Assembly (NCBI GenBank): GCA_900155495.1
Contig: FTLJ01000822.1
Coordinates: 1 to 64,000, forward strand
Direction: 5' to 3'
Length of the DNA stretch: 64,000 bases
Origin: Porogramme epimiltina
Lineage: Eukaryota > Basidiomycota > Agaricomycetes > Polyporales > Polyporaceae
Part shown: piece after piece, positions 33,807-45,268 of the stretch
Numbering within the stretch: the stretch's first letter is position 1
How the letters are laid out: every line of letters begins with the position of its first letter
Program-made: the position numbers and the translations under genes
The notes under the pieces: generated by a model
What the model was told of the DNA's origin: nothing
Database searches by the model: none
What the model saw: the letters and a program-made list of their open reading frames with translations, nothing else

Positions 33807-36313
33807 TTTAAAGGATGTAGGACAGCGCGCGGCGTGGACTAGTAATGGGCGATGTCCGGGTGAATCGGCGCGGCGATGTTTTGTACGGTCGGATCTCCAG
33901 CAGACTATAGAGGCGGGGAGGGCAGCGGGACGAGGAGACGGCGTGGGGGAGACAAGGACGGATCGTGGTAGCGGGGTGTATGAGGGAGGAGTAGAGTCCG
34001 GATCTTAAGTATGGGTGGCTTGGATGGACGGGATCGGACGGTCGATGCTACTTATGTGGCTGACGCGAAAATTGTTGTGACGACCGCTCTGTCATCAAAA
34101 TCCCGAATTTCCCCAGAAATCCAGGCCGACTTTCTCTTGGGCTCTCAGCGGATCAACATTTCAATTCGGGCCTTTCCGTACGCTCAGCCAGTTTTCTCAG
34201 CATAGCTTGTGGGCGCTTATCCGCATTATTACACCTTTATTGCACCATCGCCCCTGGAAGACGAGAATTAATGCGACTGAGGCCACGGATGAAAACTAGG
34301 GAAACCAGAGAGACCGGCATTATAAAGCTAAAATATCCGTTGATCTCTGTCACAGTTTGGCCGGCTTCAGCGCGCAACCTTATGGAGTTGGGAGCTCCTC
34401 TTGCGGTGTAGGGAACGGCGAGGCGCACGTTGGCCGAGCTACACTGCAATGCGGGGGGCTGTTACAGCAGCGCAAAAGGTTACATCGGGCACGCGTCTCG
34501 CCATGAGAACGCGCTGGAAGGACAAACGTCAGTGATGACCATAGGCTGATATAAATCGAGACCTAACTACCGCCAAAGTGCCGCCCCTTTCCATTTCGAG
34601 AGCAGCAGTGTAGTTGTTGACGACCCCGAAGAAATCGGCGTTAATCTGAACTCCTGAGCGCCTTGTCAAGAAGCTATTCGGGGTCCGTTCAACAGGCCGA
34701 ACATAGGAGCCGGAAGGCTTGACGCGTACGACAACGTCGGAGTCATGAGGCACCGTCGTACGCCGCGCCCATCCCGCAGGACTTCTGTGCGCCACCGTGT
34801 CAATTGGACCGAAGCTGCGTCGAATTTAGACGTGGTGAGTGTCGCACCTAGGACGTCTCTATGCCATAATGCTGGCGCCCGTAGTGGGTCAAGGCTCCGT
34901 CTTTCATCCGAGGGCCATCGGGTCGCAGCTGGCGTAAAAGCGCGGGCCGATGGCGACCTCGTGTGTTGAACGTATGACATACGCAAGTCCGCAGGACGGT
35001 GGACGGAGTAACCTTCAGTGGGGGATCGGCTAAGACAACCCCGTAAGAAGACCAGGGTCGTCGAGGCGGTCAGGTCACGGGTATGCCAAACTCGGGCGGA
35101 CCATGAGGATGAAGTCACCATCGTGCTGGGCCCGCTGGAATTATACTGCCCATTTTCACTTAATCGCTACCGGGGCCAAAGAACGCACGTTGGCTTCGAC
35201 CAGCCTGTGCTCCTTGGGGAAATTCTGCAGCTGCAACCCTAAATGACCAATCAGCGCGTGGTCCTAAAGACGTACGTACGGCCAAGCTCACCGTGCGCGT
35301 AAGACGGACTTCGGCACGCAGCGTTTGAGGGTATGCACGAAAATTGTCTGTTAAGGCGTAAGTACTGCGAACTACCGATGCTTTGACACTTCATGCCGTA
35401 TAACGTTCGCAGGCCGCTCACGGCCAGTTTCGCCCGCACAGTTGCGGCGCAGAGGTAACGGCACAGTCTCATCGCGCACCTCATACGTAGCTTGGACCCA
35501 TGAAGGATGCTAGTAGACATTACGGGACTGGCAGCCCACACAAGGCTCTCGCTGTCATGTCCCATGTGAACAGCAGGACAGGTTGGGCGCGATGGTGAGC
35601 GACCGATGACGCTCTGAACTACCGGCAAAAGGTGAGTGCGGGGCGCACTAAGTGAACAGCGGTTGAGAAAGAGGAATCGATCAGCGCGCCGTAGTTGGAT
35701 GTTGTCTGAAGCGTTCAATTAGCGTTTATTGTTCGAGCGGGGTAAGAGAGACTCATGGCGTTACGTACTGCATGGACACCCGTGCCTAAGACCTGTGCAA
35801 AGATAGACTTCCGCATATAATACCGGGGGAAATAAAGGTGCGTATAATGCGATCTGCACATGCTTACGGAGGATTTTACCTATAGACATTCCCAGTCGGG
35901 CTGTTCACGGTCGGCCAAGACTGTTGGAAATAAGATGGATAGTCTGACTGCGATGGTTGCTGGATGGGCCGACAAGCTCGGAGGAGCCTCACTGGCCGCT
36001 ACTTGAGGCCATGAGAGCAACGTGCGCACTGCGATCTCACACTTGAGTTCGAGGAAGGAAGAGCTGGCGAATAGAGACTAGTCCCAGCGTCGTGGCCGGT
36101 GGGTGCCACTGGGTGGGCTGGGTGCAAGGCTGGAGGAGCCCAGTCGTCGGTCGACGTGGATCGGCCTTCCCCGGCCCATGACGTCCGGGCGCTTTCCCTC
36201 CATCGCCCGAACAAGCGGGGCGTGTGCACTGCCGTCTCGGACTTTTGCTCCTGCCACCATCGCCGCACACGCCCCTCTCCACCCAGCCAAGCTCTCTCGT
36301 CTGCATTTACATC
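33807..36313. other. Gene-poor 2.5 kb
   Basis: No exon set, transposon end or RNA gene could be recognised. Frames such as 34666-35121 and 35251-35718 (minus) lack any familiar motif and look random in composition. Base composition is less GC-rich than the genes on either side. It may be decayed repeat sequence. Confidence 0.5.
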
Positions 36314-36948
36314 ATGGCTACACGACAGGCCCGCCGCCCGGGCACATCAGCTCCACCCGACGGATCCCGCACGATCACTGTGCACGACAGCCAGCCCCAA
36401 GAGGAAGACAGTTCAAACGGCGATGCTGCCCCCGTTGGAGCTCTGCGCCTCCGTGGCGCGACACGACACAGACAGCGTGTGGTATGGAGGGAAGACGTCG
36501 TGGACAACGAGGGCGCTGGAAAGAAGAAGTCGAAAAGTGTGTTTCCCCTGTGATCCTCCACACCACTGTGCTCACCCGGCTCTCTTCTCACAGTATGCTG
36601 CATCTACCACAAGCCTCGGCAGTTCGACGAGTCTTCATCGGACGAGTCGAGTGACTCTGACTCGGATTCGGACGCGGGCGACGACGACCGTGCACGTCGC
36701 AGGTGTAATCACGACCACGACCATGGAGATCATGGAGATGGCGCACATGACTCCGCCTCTCGACATGCCGAGGGTGGGGGAGTCATTCACGAGCTAGAAG
36801 ATAGTTCAGACGGCACAAATGCGTATGAGCGGGCACCCCGCAGAAAGCCCAAGAAAGGGCAGGGTGCACCCAGGACAGATGGTGAGTTCCTCCTCCGTCC
36901 ACAGCACACTCTAGATCGTTCTCACCGCCTGATCTCCATGCAGACTAG
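36314..36948 (+). CDS. YPI1: Protein phosphatase 1 inhibitor-3 (Ypi1/PPP1R11 type)
   Basis: Three exons (36314-36536, 36594-36881, 36944-36948) join to 516 nt, or 171 aa; the last exon holds only the final two bases of a codon and the stop. The inhibitor-3 core is plain: RHRQRVVWREDVVDNEGAGK followed by KKSKICCIYHKPRQFDES. The RVVW tetrapeptide is the RVxF-type site that docks on protein phosphatase 1. An acidic Ser/Asp stretch (SSDESSDSDSDSDAGDDD), a His/Asp cluster (CNHDHDHGDHGDGAHD) and a basic tail (RAPRRKPKKGQG) follow, as in other fungal members. It acts in the nucleus as a regulatory partner of PP1 in cell-cycle and ion-homeostasis control. Proteins of this family are intrinsically disordered and short, so the length fits. 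Confidence 0.93.
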
Positions 36949-37729
36949 AGTTGTGAAAGACATGTGACATGTTTTCCTCCCGAGCGCCCTCCGTTCAGCT
37001 TGTACTATACCCACTCCGTTGTGTATCTTTCCCGCGCGCAAAACACATTTGCTGTTCACCGTTCATCCCCATTAGCTGCAGCAGCCTTTTCGCCCAAATC
37101 TGCTCCTTCAGACTTTTAGACTCCTAGTCTGCCAAACCCTAGAGCTGTTCACCAGAGGCAAAAGCGTGTACCATTTGTAGACTTCGTTGCCCTCCCAGCG
37201 TCTGCTTCCTACTCGTTCTACTCGATTCCTGCGCGGCCCCTATGAATTCTATCCCGCGTTAGCTATACCGTGTCATGCCATACCGACGTCGACATCAGAA
37301 TGTAACTCGGCTGCCACTTCGCGCAGCTCTTGTGTGGCGTCCGAGCAGTGTGTTTGACTCCTCGCGTCAATATGTATTAATAGTCCAAGAGAGCCGCTCC
37401 AGCAACGGCTACCTTGAGAAGTAGGTATCGGTGTATGTACATGGAATAGTCTGGCGTTCACGCAACAAGCTCAAGCTTTGAGAACCATGCGGACCAACAT
37501 CCGCGGTCCGCGAGCAACGCCTTTCAAGCTGTGGCCGCAGTGGTGCTGCTAACCCCCCATACGCGCGCCGTGGCCAGCGGACTGAAAGCATCCACACAGA
37601 ATCAGACGGCGCAAACAAACCGGCATTGAATGCGCATTTCGTAAACCCCGCGCGACTCGCCCAGAGGGAGCAGCAGTATGTACGGACAAACGAAGGCCCT
37701 CCACCCTCGCCGGAGAGAGAATGGCCCCA
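36949..37729. other. Convergent intergenic region, no gene recognised
   Basis: Lies between the 3' ends of the inhibitor-3 gene and the minus-strand NAD(P)-binding gene. Probably 3' flanks; nothing else seen. Confidence 0.5.
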
Positions 37730-39016
37730 CTAATCCTCGCAGAGACGCCCCCGCACCGGCTCGAGCCCGAACGTGTTCCAAAACTCCCGGCTGTCCATCC
37801 CGCGCCCGAGCAGCTCGGGCGGGCGCGGCAGCGCGCGCACGCCTGCCTCGTCCATGAGCTCGCGCACCCACCGCGTCTGCGTGCCCTCCGTGCCCCATGC
37901 GGCAGCCCAGTCCCACCAGTCGTACACCCGCCCGTCGGTGAGCAGCCAGCGCTGTCCCGCAGCGCGGTCGATGTGCTCGTGCACTGCGAGCACGGCGCGT
38001 GCGACGTCGAGTCCGTGAATCATGTGGATGCTGCCCTAGATGAGGACAAAGCCATAAGCGTAGCAGAGTTGTTCAAAAGCAAGAGCACAGACCTTTTTCT
38101 GGAGAGCCTCCTTGCTCGTCGCAACACGCGCGACCCAGTTCCTGGGCTGGCGCGGCCCGCCCCACAGCCCGCAGAGGTTGAGCACCGCCGTCGAGACCGC
38201 GGGCGCGAGCGCGAGGAACTCCTCCTCAGACGCCGCGCGCGCGTTCCCCGCGTCGAACGGCGAGTGCCTATCTGTCCACGCGAACGCGGCCGCGTCCAGC
38301 GTCGGACCGCCCTGTGCGCGCCCCTGTCAGCTGCCCGCCAGAATGTGCGCCGGCGCGCGCCGCGCCCACCGCCCGCGCGTGCGTGGGGGGCTACATGGGG
38401 GCTACATGAAGGCTACATGAAGGCTGCCGCCTGCCGTCTGCGCTGCCGGGTGCGCGCGGCGCCGCTGCTGAGTTCTGGGGTGGGACCAGGGTGACGCGGC
38501 CGGCGGGCGAGCCTGGCAAGCTGAGCACCCCACCCCGGCCGCGTCGCCCCAAGCCCCCCGCTATCCCCCCTCCCTCCCATCCACCCATCTTTCCCCCCCT
38601 TCCTTTCCCCCACCTGCTCGGGCCCGAGCCCTCGGACGGGCGGGCCCCCGCCAAAATCCGCACGGAGACCGCCAAAACGGAGGAGGACTCACATCCCAGA
38701 TGCCCGTGGACCCGAGCTGGACGAACGCCGCGGCGTCCGGCGCGCCGCCGCCGTGCGTCGCGCGGTAGAGGCGCACGAGGCGCGCGGCGGCGCCCGGGGC
38801 GTAGATGGGGAACGTGACGAGCACGGTGCGCGCGGCGGGCAGCGCGCGGAAGGGCGCGGGCGCGTCCGAGGCGGGGTCGAAGGTGAATGGGATCGTGCCC
38901 GCGCGGCCGGAGCGCGAGGTTGCGGCGCAGGACACGCCGCGCTCCGCGCAGAGGGGGAGCAGGAAGGTCGAGGTCCAGCCGGCGCCGAGGATGAGGAGGT
39001 CGATGCGGTCCATCAT
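37730..39016 (-). CDS. Rossmann-fold NAD(P)-binding protein (epimerase/YeeZ-like)
   Basis: Three exons (39016-38693, 38311-38093, 38035-37730) join to 849 nt, or 282 aa. The N-terminus MMDRIDLLILGAGWTSTFL carries a GxGxxx-type dinucleotide-binding loop after a first beta strand. A second conserved block is LVTFPIYAPGAAARLVRLY with QLGSTGIWD at the exon end. Then come DRHSPFDAGNARAASEEEF, LNLCGLWGGPRQPRNWVARV and GSIHMIHGLDVARAVLAVHE, the pattern of extended SDR-like proteins of the YeeZ type. The C-terminus contains RWLLTDGRVYDWWDWAAAWG. Such proteins are cytosolic and their substrates unknown. Intron 1 is unusually long (381 nt) and holds a short tandem repeat. The gene lies 247 bp downstream of the TFIIF beta gene on the same strand. 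Confidence 0.82.
38385..38423. repeat. Short tandem repeat inside intron 1 of the NAD(P)-binding gene
   Basis: Three to four units of about 11 bp (GGGGGCTACAT, GGGGGCTACAT, GAAGGCTACAT, GAAGGCT) in tandem. It accounts for part of the unusual length of this intron. Confidence 0.75.
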
Positions 39017-39113
39017 CGTCGATGGGGAGGCGGGTGGGGGAGGGGAGTGGTGGGAGACGTGAGGGGAGGTGGAGACGGGGAAGGCCAGAGTCTTGGTAAG
39101 GGGCGGTCTGCCG

Positions 39114-39119
39114 TATATA
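39114..39119 (-). promoter_or_regulatory. TATA-like box of the NAD(P)-binding gene
   Basis: CTATATACGG on the minus strand, about 98 bp upstream of the ATG at 39016. Confidence 0.4.
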
Positions 39120-39263
39120 GAAAGTCTCTCTACCACGCTGTATGCGGTCTTCGTCGGCGCAGCCGCGCAAAGTGTATGGAACACGAGTGCGGATGGCATA
39201 AAAATACAAGAAATAGTGCACTTAACAGGAGTCCGTGCACAAACTATAGCAGTATAGGATCTA

Positions 39264-40887
39264 TCATGAAACTTCCTCCATGTCGTCGTCATCGTCATCC
39301 TCGTCATAATCGTCCTCTTCGCCCTCCATCTTGATGTCCTCCATCTTAACCCCACTCGGCCCCGGCACATCTTCCGCCTTGACCTGCAAATTGGCTCCTT
39401 CAAGCACCAGGAACAGCACAAGAAAAGGAAACAACGCACCCCGTCACCCTTGTAGTTCGGCATGAGCTCCCACGTCCCGTTGTGCTCCCCGCTGCGGTGC
39501 AGGAACGCGATCTCGCTGAGCACCTCCTTGAGGTACGCCTCAGGCTGCTGCGTGCGCTCGCGCAGATTTCGAATAGACCACCGTTCGCGCTCTTGGAACG
39601 CGCGGAACAGCTGGTCGAGCAGCTGGTCGCGCGGTATACGCGCCATGCGCTCGTACTGGCCCTTCGCCGGCTTCGGCTTCGCTTTCTACGGGCAAAGTGA
39701 GCAGGCGCCGCACCCCCCGAGGGGCACGCGCGAAGGCACGGAAAGGGGAGGACGGCGTGCACGTACGACGATGTTGAAGGGGACGTGTGACGCAGCGCCG
39801 CTCGTGAGACGGTTGATGTCGCCGCGGCCAGTGTGGTCCTCGATCATCTGTATCGTGCGCTTCGGCTTGTTGGCGGTACGCACGCGCTCCTTGAGGCGGG
39901 CGCGGTAGCCGTCGGTGAGTATCGGGCGGAGGTTGCACTCGTGCTTGACGCGCCCGGTGAGGATCGTCGTGCGCGCGCGCGACGCCGTGCCGGGCTCCTT
40001 CTCGCGCTCCGCGACGACGATCTGGTTCTCGACGTCGTCGTTGACCATGTCCATCTCGTACTCCTCGGACATGCCGCCGTTTTCGGGGGAGGGGGGTAGG
40101 ACGAGCATGATGCGCGGTTTTCGGCCTGTTGAGGAGACTGCGTCCGAGTATACGCGGATCGTGGCTAGGTGCCGGCCTTCCTCGTCAATTGACGACCAGA
40201 GCTCCATTAAGTGCCTAGGGATCTTAAGAGTACTCAGTATCAGCACGGATGAGGAAACACACAAGATTGCATATCTCTGCAATGCTCAGAAGTAAATGCA
40301 TACAGCAGAACTGCCTCGGGAATCCTCAGAGTACACCACTGAAGGTCGCCAATACATTCCGACAGAGCTCTGCTGTAAGAGTCTGCTTTACAGGCAATAC
40401 GAGAGCATAATGCCATGTAAACAGAATCTCTAAGGGGCGTGGGATGTGGAATATGTGTGAATGGGAGCACGACGTTTCCACGCACCCCGTCGTCCCCTGA
40501 CCGTGTCACCCAAGGCCAGACGCACAGAGACAAGCACATTCTTGCCTCCACCCTTCCGTCAAGGACGTTCATCTCTTACGCAGAGAAATACGCGGTCACA
40601 GAGGGGAAAGCCACTCGTGGCATCCACCTCCTGCCCGTGCTACCTTAGCTGAGAGGGGTGGTCTTCCGCCACCCTATCCCATATGTGCCACAACCCGGCG
40701 AGTCTGCCTCCAACAGCCCGCGACCTTCCGTACCGACGTAGACACGCACCTTGACTAGCCATACCCTTCCATTCCCAGAGTCCATCATAAGGGCCTCATC
40801 AGGATCGGGCTGGTTGTCCTCGTCATTGCCACCATGCACGGAGTCGAACCGCTTCGTGTCCTCGTCGTCCATTGTCGTGTCGTCCAT
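39264..40887 (-). CDS. TFG2: Transcription initiation factor IIF subunit beta (Tfg2)
   Basis: Four exons (40887-40750, 40222-39767, 39685-39440, 39383-39264) join to 960 nt, or 319 aa. TFIIF beta pairs with the alpha subunit and helps load RNA polymerase II at promoters. The N-terminal dimerisation part shows VWLVK joined across the intron to IPRHLMELWSSIDEEGRHLA. The middle has ARTTILTGRVKHECNLRPIL, matching the TFIIF linker. The C-terminal winged helix is textbook: RIPRDQLLDQLFRAFQERER, WSIRNLRERTQQPEAYLKEV and LSEIAFLHRSGEHNGTWEL. The acidic tail ends EDDDDDDMEEVS. Intron 1 is 527 nt, about ten times the usual length here. The protein acts in the nucleus. Confidence 0.95.
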
Positions 40888-42176
40888 TATTCAGCAAGGA
40901 TTTAGGAGTTAGCCACGCAGCTGAGACGATTTTTGAGAGGATGAGGGCCAGGAAAGAAGATGTTAAGGGTGGGGAGTCAAGGGGACCGAGAACAAGAGAT
41001 TGGATGCAGGCTCGACGGTCAATGCGGATGAGTAGGCGCCACAGCGTCCTTCCGGCACAATGGCGGGCCGTCCGCTCCGCTGGGCTGGAGGACTTGGTCA
41101 CTCCCTGTCACCACGGCACGACGCTCCTCTCGAGAACTCTTCCAGCCAGCGACATCGGGAACGGTGATCTGAGCTCCTCCTTTCTCATCTGCTTTGGTCA
41201 TTCCTACGCTATTATCGGAACCCGCCGTCTGCAACGGATTATACTATGTATCATCTCTCGAGGACACCAGTACCCATCACCCGAGGTTGATCTACACAAG
41301 CTCCTTACTTTGATCATCCCGCGAAGTTTCACGTCCATTAGTTGCTGCGCTGTCATGTTCCATGCCTTTCCGCAAGCGAAGGCGTGTGCGCGCCCAATGG
41401 AAGAGTGCGTATTCTACGTCATTTACTGACCGACATGCAGTTCCAGGGCTGTCAGTCCCTCTGGGGTTCTGCGCCCACCCTTGAATCGGCACGATAATCA
41501 AGTGCAGCCTCATGTATGAACGCATGCGTTCAAGTTCAGTCTGCTCGAGGAGTACTGTTACGGGCGTTGGTTGGTATCCTAACCAAATGCGGAGCGTACG
41601 TGGCCACATCTGTCCGCGCGGCTGATTCCGAGACTCGTGTCGAACAAGGCATCTGACAGCTATTTTGATCTAGGCTCCGAAAACGGTGGTGCCGCACGAG
41701 CCCGAACTTTGTCGCCACGATGCCAAATTTCGAGGGCTCCTTCTCGAGTTTCGAGCTCACCACTCGGACTTCGACAAACGTCCAGACTTTTTTCTGAGAC
41801 GACTGCGGGACCGTGAGCTCCGTGGGCACAGATATTTGCAGGACAGCGAAGGATCGAATCGAGGCATCCGGCGGCTCTGAAACCCCCTATGCAGTGATCG
41901 CACACGCCGGAGAGCAAGCACCGTCATGGAGAGCGCCTCGTCCGCAGGTGGGCGTTTCCAACCGCCGGCCCCTTTCCCAGAAAACTGCCCGCTCCACAGA
42001 GGCCTCGTCAGCGCAGAGGGTACTTTGCAGCCGGCGGCGATCGAGCTGCGGCCTTGAGTTGCGTGGCTCGGGCGTGCGACGGTGCGTCAATGCCCGCCAT
42101 CGAGGTGGGAGCACTAGCCTAGGTGTGAAGTAAATTTGGAACCCGCCGATATGTGGCGCTGCCCGTACCTCCCAGG
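40888..42176. other. Divergent intergenic region, 1.3 kb
   Basis: Upstream of both TFG2 (minus) and the chitinase (plus). Open frames here have no recognisable content. Confidence 0.5.
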
Positions 42177-42183
42177 TATATAA
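42177..42183 (+). promoter_or_regulatory. TATA box of the chitinase gene
   Basis: GTATATAACC about 150 bp before the chitinase ATG at 42330. The pyrimidine-rich stretch 42210-42320 after it is typical of a fungal transcription start region. Out-of-frame ATGs at 42193 and 42196 would be upstream starts if transcription begins early. Confidence 0.6.
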
Positions 42184-42329
42184 CCGTCCGCGGTGATGAA
42201 CACCGTCCTTCGTAGGCGGTCTCCTTCATCCCCTTCATTTGTCTCTCTCTTTCGACCCTCTCCGTCCCCTCCCATTCTTTACGGGCCCCACTCTTTGGTC
42301 CTTGTCTCTCATTCTCCCCATAACACACT

Positions 42330-44098
42330 ATGCTTTCCCTCGCCTTCGTCCTCCTCTCTGGCGTCCTCGCCAACGTCCAGGCCTTCGACCTTAGCAGGAA
42401 CGACAACGTACGTGTCTCAGCTCTTGTTCTCCGGGTATATGTTCACTTACCCTGTTTTTCTTCTAGCTTGCTGTGTACGTCTTTGCCTATGCGGTCTCAG
42501 ACGCTCGCATATACTGATCAATGTTACAGTTACTGGGGTCAGGATGGCTCCGGCAACCAGAAGTCTCTGTCGCACTACTGCCAGGACGACACTGTCGACA
42601 TCTTCCCGATCGCCTTCCTTTACGACTTCAGCGGTTCAGACGGTCTTCCCCTCGTTGATTTCGCCAACGTACGTCACTTCGTCTCAACTACACCTCCGTG
42701 CCGTAAATCTGATCAGCGTCTCCACACAGTCGTGCAGCAGCACCTTCTCCGGCACCTCGCTCCTCAAGTGCGACACCATCGCCGACGACATCCAGACGTG
42801 CCAGGACGCCGGCAAGGCTGTCACGCTCTCCCTCGGGGGCGCGACTGGCTCCGTCGGCTTCTCGTCTGACTCGGAGGCGGAGGAGTTCGGCGACACGATC
42901 TGGAACATGTTCCTCGGCGGCAGCAGCGACACCCGTCCGTTCGGCGACGTTGTCCTTGACGGGTAAGTCTTCCCGTCGTCCACTTTGCGTGCCGAGACAC
43001 CCTTGTTCGTCGTCCTGCCCACGAGTTCGTAGCTTGACCGCAAGCGCCGATGGGTCCGGGATAGGGGGTGTAGCGCTCGTGCGCGCGATCGTGTTTCACG
43101 CTTGCTCACACGCCGCCTTGTTTTCGTAGCATCGACCTCGACATCGAGAGCGGCACCGCCGACCACTACGCTGCGTTCGTCAAGCGCATTCGCTCGCACG
43201 CCAGCGGCGCGGACAAGACGTACTACGTGACTGCCGCGCCCCAGTGCCCCTACCCGGACCAGAACATCGGTGACGCGCTCAACGAGGCTTCGTTCGATGC
43301 CGTCTACGTCCAGTTCTGTGCGTACTCGCTATCCTCCCCCCTCGCCTTGTGACCCGTGCTGACGTACGGCCCTCGCTCGTCACATAGACAACAACTACTG
43401 CGGACTTGACAAGCCGTCCCAGTACAACTTCGAGACCTGGGACACCTGGGCGAAGACCAAGTCCGCGAACAAGGACGTGAAGGTCTTCATCGGTGCGCCC
43501 GGCTCGTCGGCCTCCGCCGGCTCTGGCTACGTCTCCGCCAGCGAGCTCGCGACCTTCGCCAAGGAGGCGCAGGAGAAGTACTCCTCGTTCGGCGGTGTCA
43601 TGCTCTGGGACGCCTCGACCTCGTACGGTACGTGTGTCCGAATTTCGCGGGGACGCATCAGATGCTGATCGCCCTCTGTCCGCAGACAACGGCCGCTTCG
43701 ACAAGAGCATCAAGTCCGCGATGTCCGCGAGCGGCTCGTCCTCCGGCTCGTCCTCGAGCGCATCTAGCTCGAGCGACGCCGAGACCTCGACGGAGGCGTC
43801 CTCCACGAAGTCCTCCAAGTCTGCGACCACTGCGGTCGTGTCGAAGTTCAAGTCCCTCGACGCCGTCTCCACCACGACCGCGCCCGCCTCGACCACCCAC
43901 ACCTCGTCCGCCGCCGCTGCGACCACCGCGTCGACCGGTGACGACAGCGACTGCGAGGACGACAGCGACGCCGAGGACGAGGACTGCGACGAGGAGGAGT
44001 CCACCTCTTCCGCCTCTGCCTCTGCCTCTGCGACCTCCGCCGCGGCGACGAGCTACAAGATGCGCCGCATGCACCGCCGCCACGCGCACCACCACTGA
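42330..44098 (+). CDS. Secreted GH18 chitinase (class III, CTS1/hevamine type) with Ser/Thr-rich tail
   Basis: The start MLSLAFVLLSGVLANVQA is a signal peptide. Small exons (NDN, then LAV) lead to YWGQDGSGNQKSLSHYCQDD, the usual start of the GH18 class III fold. Then DIFPIAFLYDFSGSDGLPLV, TLSLGGATGSVGFSS (the SxGG strand), and DVVLDGIDLDIESGTADHY, which holds the catalytic DxxDxDxE with the acid Glu. Later FDAVYVQFYNNYCG and SFGGVMLWDAST complete the barrel. From about 43700 a low-complexity Ser/Ala/Thr tail follows, with an acidic cysteine-containing patch (DCEDDSDAEDEDCDEEEST) and a basic end (KMRRMHRRHAHHH) at 44098. The enzyme hydrolyses beta-1,4 chitin in the wall or outside the cell, for wall remodelling or autolysis. 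There is no separate chitin-binding module. The tail is probably O-mannosylated. Confidence 0.93.
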
Positions 44099-45268
44099 GC
44101 CCTTCCTCTCTTTACGGCTCGCCCCCCCCCTTCCCCTTCCATCCTCACGCGTTGTTCGTTCTCTCTCGCTCGCACCTACTTCCCGGCCGAGCGGAGTGCG
44201 TGCACTCCTTGCTTTCCACCCCCCGCTGCCTTGCAGGCGGCTCGCTCTCCACTTCTCTTCCTCCTCCGGCTAGACCCCCTTTTCTTCCTCTATGTTTTCG
44301 GTTCTCCTCGCTGTTCTCGTTGTCGGTCTCGGTTCGGTCTCGATCTCGGTAATTCCTCTCCCCGGCTGCCCCCGGCTATAGCGTGGCCGGGCAGGGCGGC
44401 AGCCTCCTCTCCACCTACTTAATCTTAATCACTCACCCAGGGGGTTAGACACGCCCTGCTGGACGACCCGCCACGACCCGCCCGAGCGGCGGACGCGCTC
44501 ACCACTCGCTACTCGCTACTCAGTGTATCCATACGTCTACATGTACATGATGCTGTCGCTCCTTACGCACACACACGCCGCCACGCAATGCATCGCTCTC
44601 TGTATCGCTACTCGACGTAGGATCCGGAATGAAGATATGGATATGCGGTTATGTCTATCATCTCGACTGAGTGTGCTGCGGCGAGCGATGTCAGTCGTCT
44701 TGGGCCGGGGAAGTTCGTACTGTCCACAGTATCACTTGCCACAGTGCGCGAACGGAGAGACACTTGCCGTCTGTGAGAACGCGGCGTCGCTCGAGCACGC
44801 GCTGAGCCGGTGTTGAGAACCCGGCGCCGGAATCCACGACGACCCGGTCCGAGGTCGAAGCGGCCAGCTTCTCGCGTCAAGCGCCAGCTGCAGCCCGCTC
44901 GATGACATCATGGCGGGGCTCAATGGGGCAGTTGGCTGTCGTGCGGGCATCGTCGGTGATACGTTCCTCCCCACTTCCGTCGCGTCACCCGCGCGTCACG
45001 GCGAGCAGAACGTACCCCGTATGGAGCGCCGCGGGCTGCCGTCCGTGCAGGGCCACATGCCAGGACCCCCGGACTGCGCCTCGAGACTCACTCACACTCG
45101 CCGTTGCGGCGGCGTACCTTTGCGTGTCTGGAATCCATGGTATCGTATTGATGAGGGGGGAGTGTGTAGGTAGTGCTGGGGCAGGAGACACGATGTCGTG
45201 GCCGTCTACATTACTATGACCAATAGGGGACCCGTGTACAATAGGTAAATAATAATGTCCGTAGATGA
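44099..45268. other. Convergent intergenic region
   Basis: 44100-44420 is strongly pyrimidine-rich on the plus strand, fitting the chitinase 3' untranslated region. The rest holds the 3' flank of cytochrome c. No gene seen. Confidence 0.5.

Noticed and set aside
36099..36797. 232-aa plus-strand frame overlapping the PP1 inhibitor
   Set aside because: It is a different frame of the inhibitor-3 exons and runs through its intron; the inhibitor motif is unmistakable.
42193..42966. 257-aa frame starting upstream of the chitinase ATG
   Set aside because: It is out of frame with the signal peptide and catalytic domain and reads through chitinase introns.
43279..44095. Minus-strand frames of 241 and 145 aa opposite the chitinase tail
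   Set aside because: They arise from the Ser/Ala/Asp low-complexity codons of the chitinase on the other strand.
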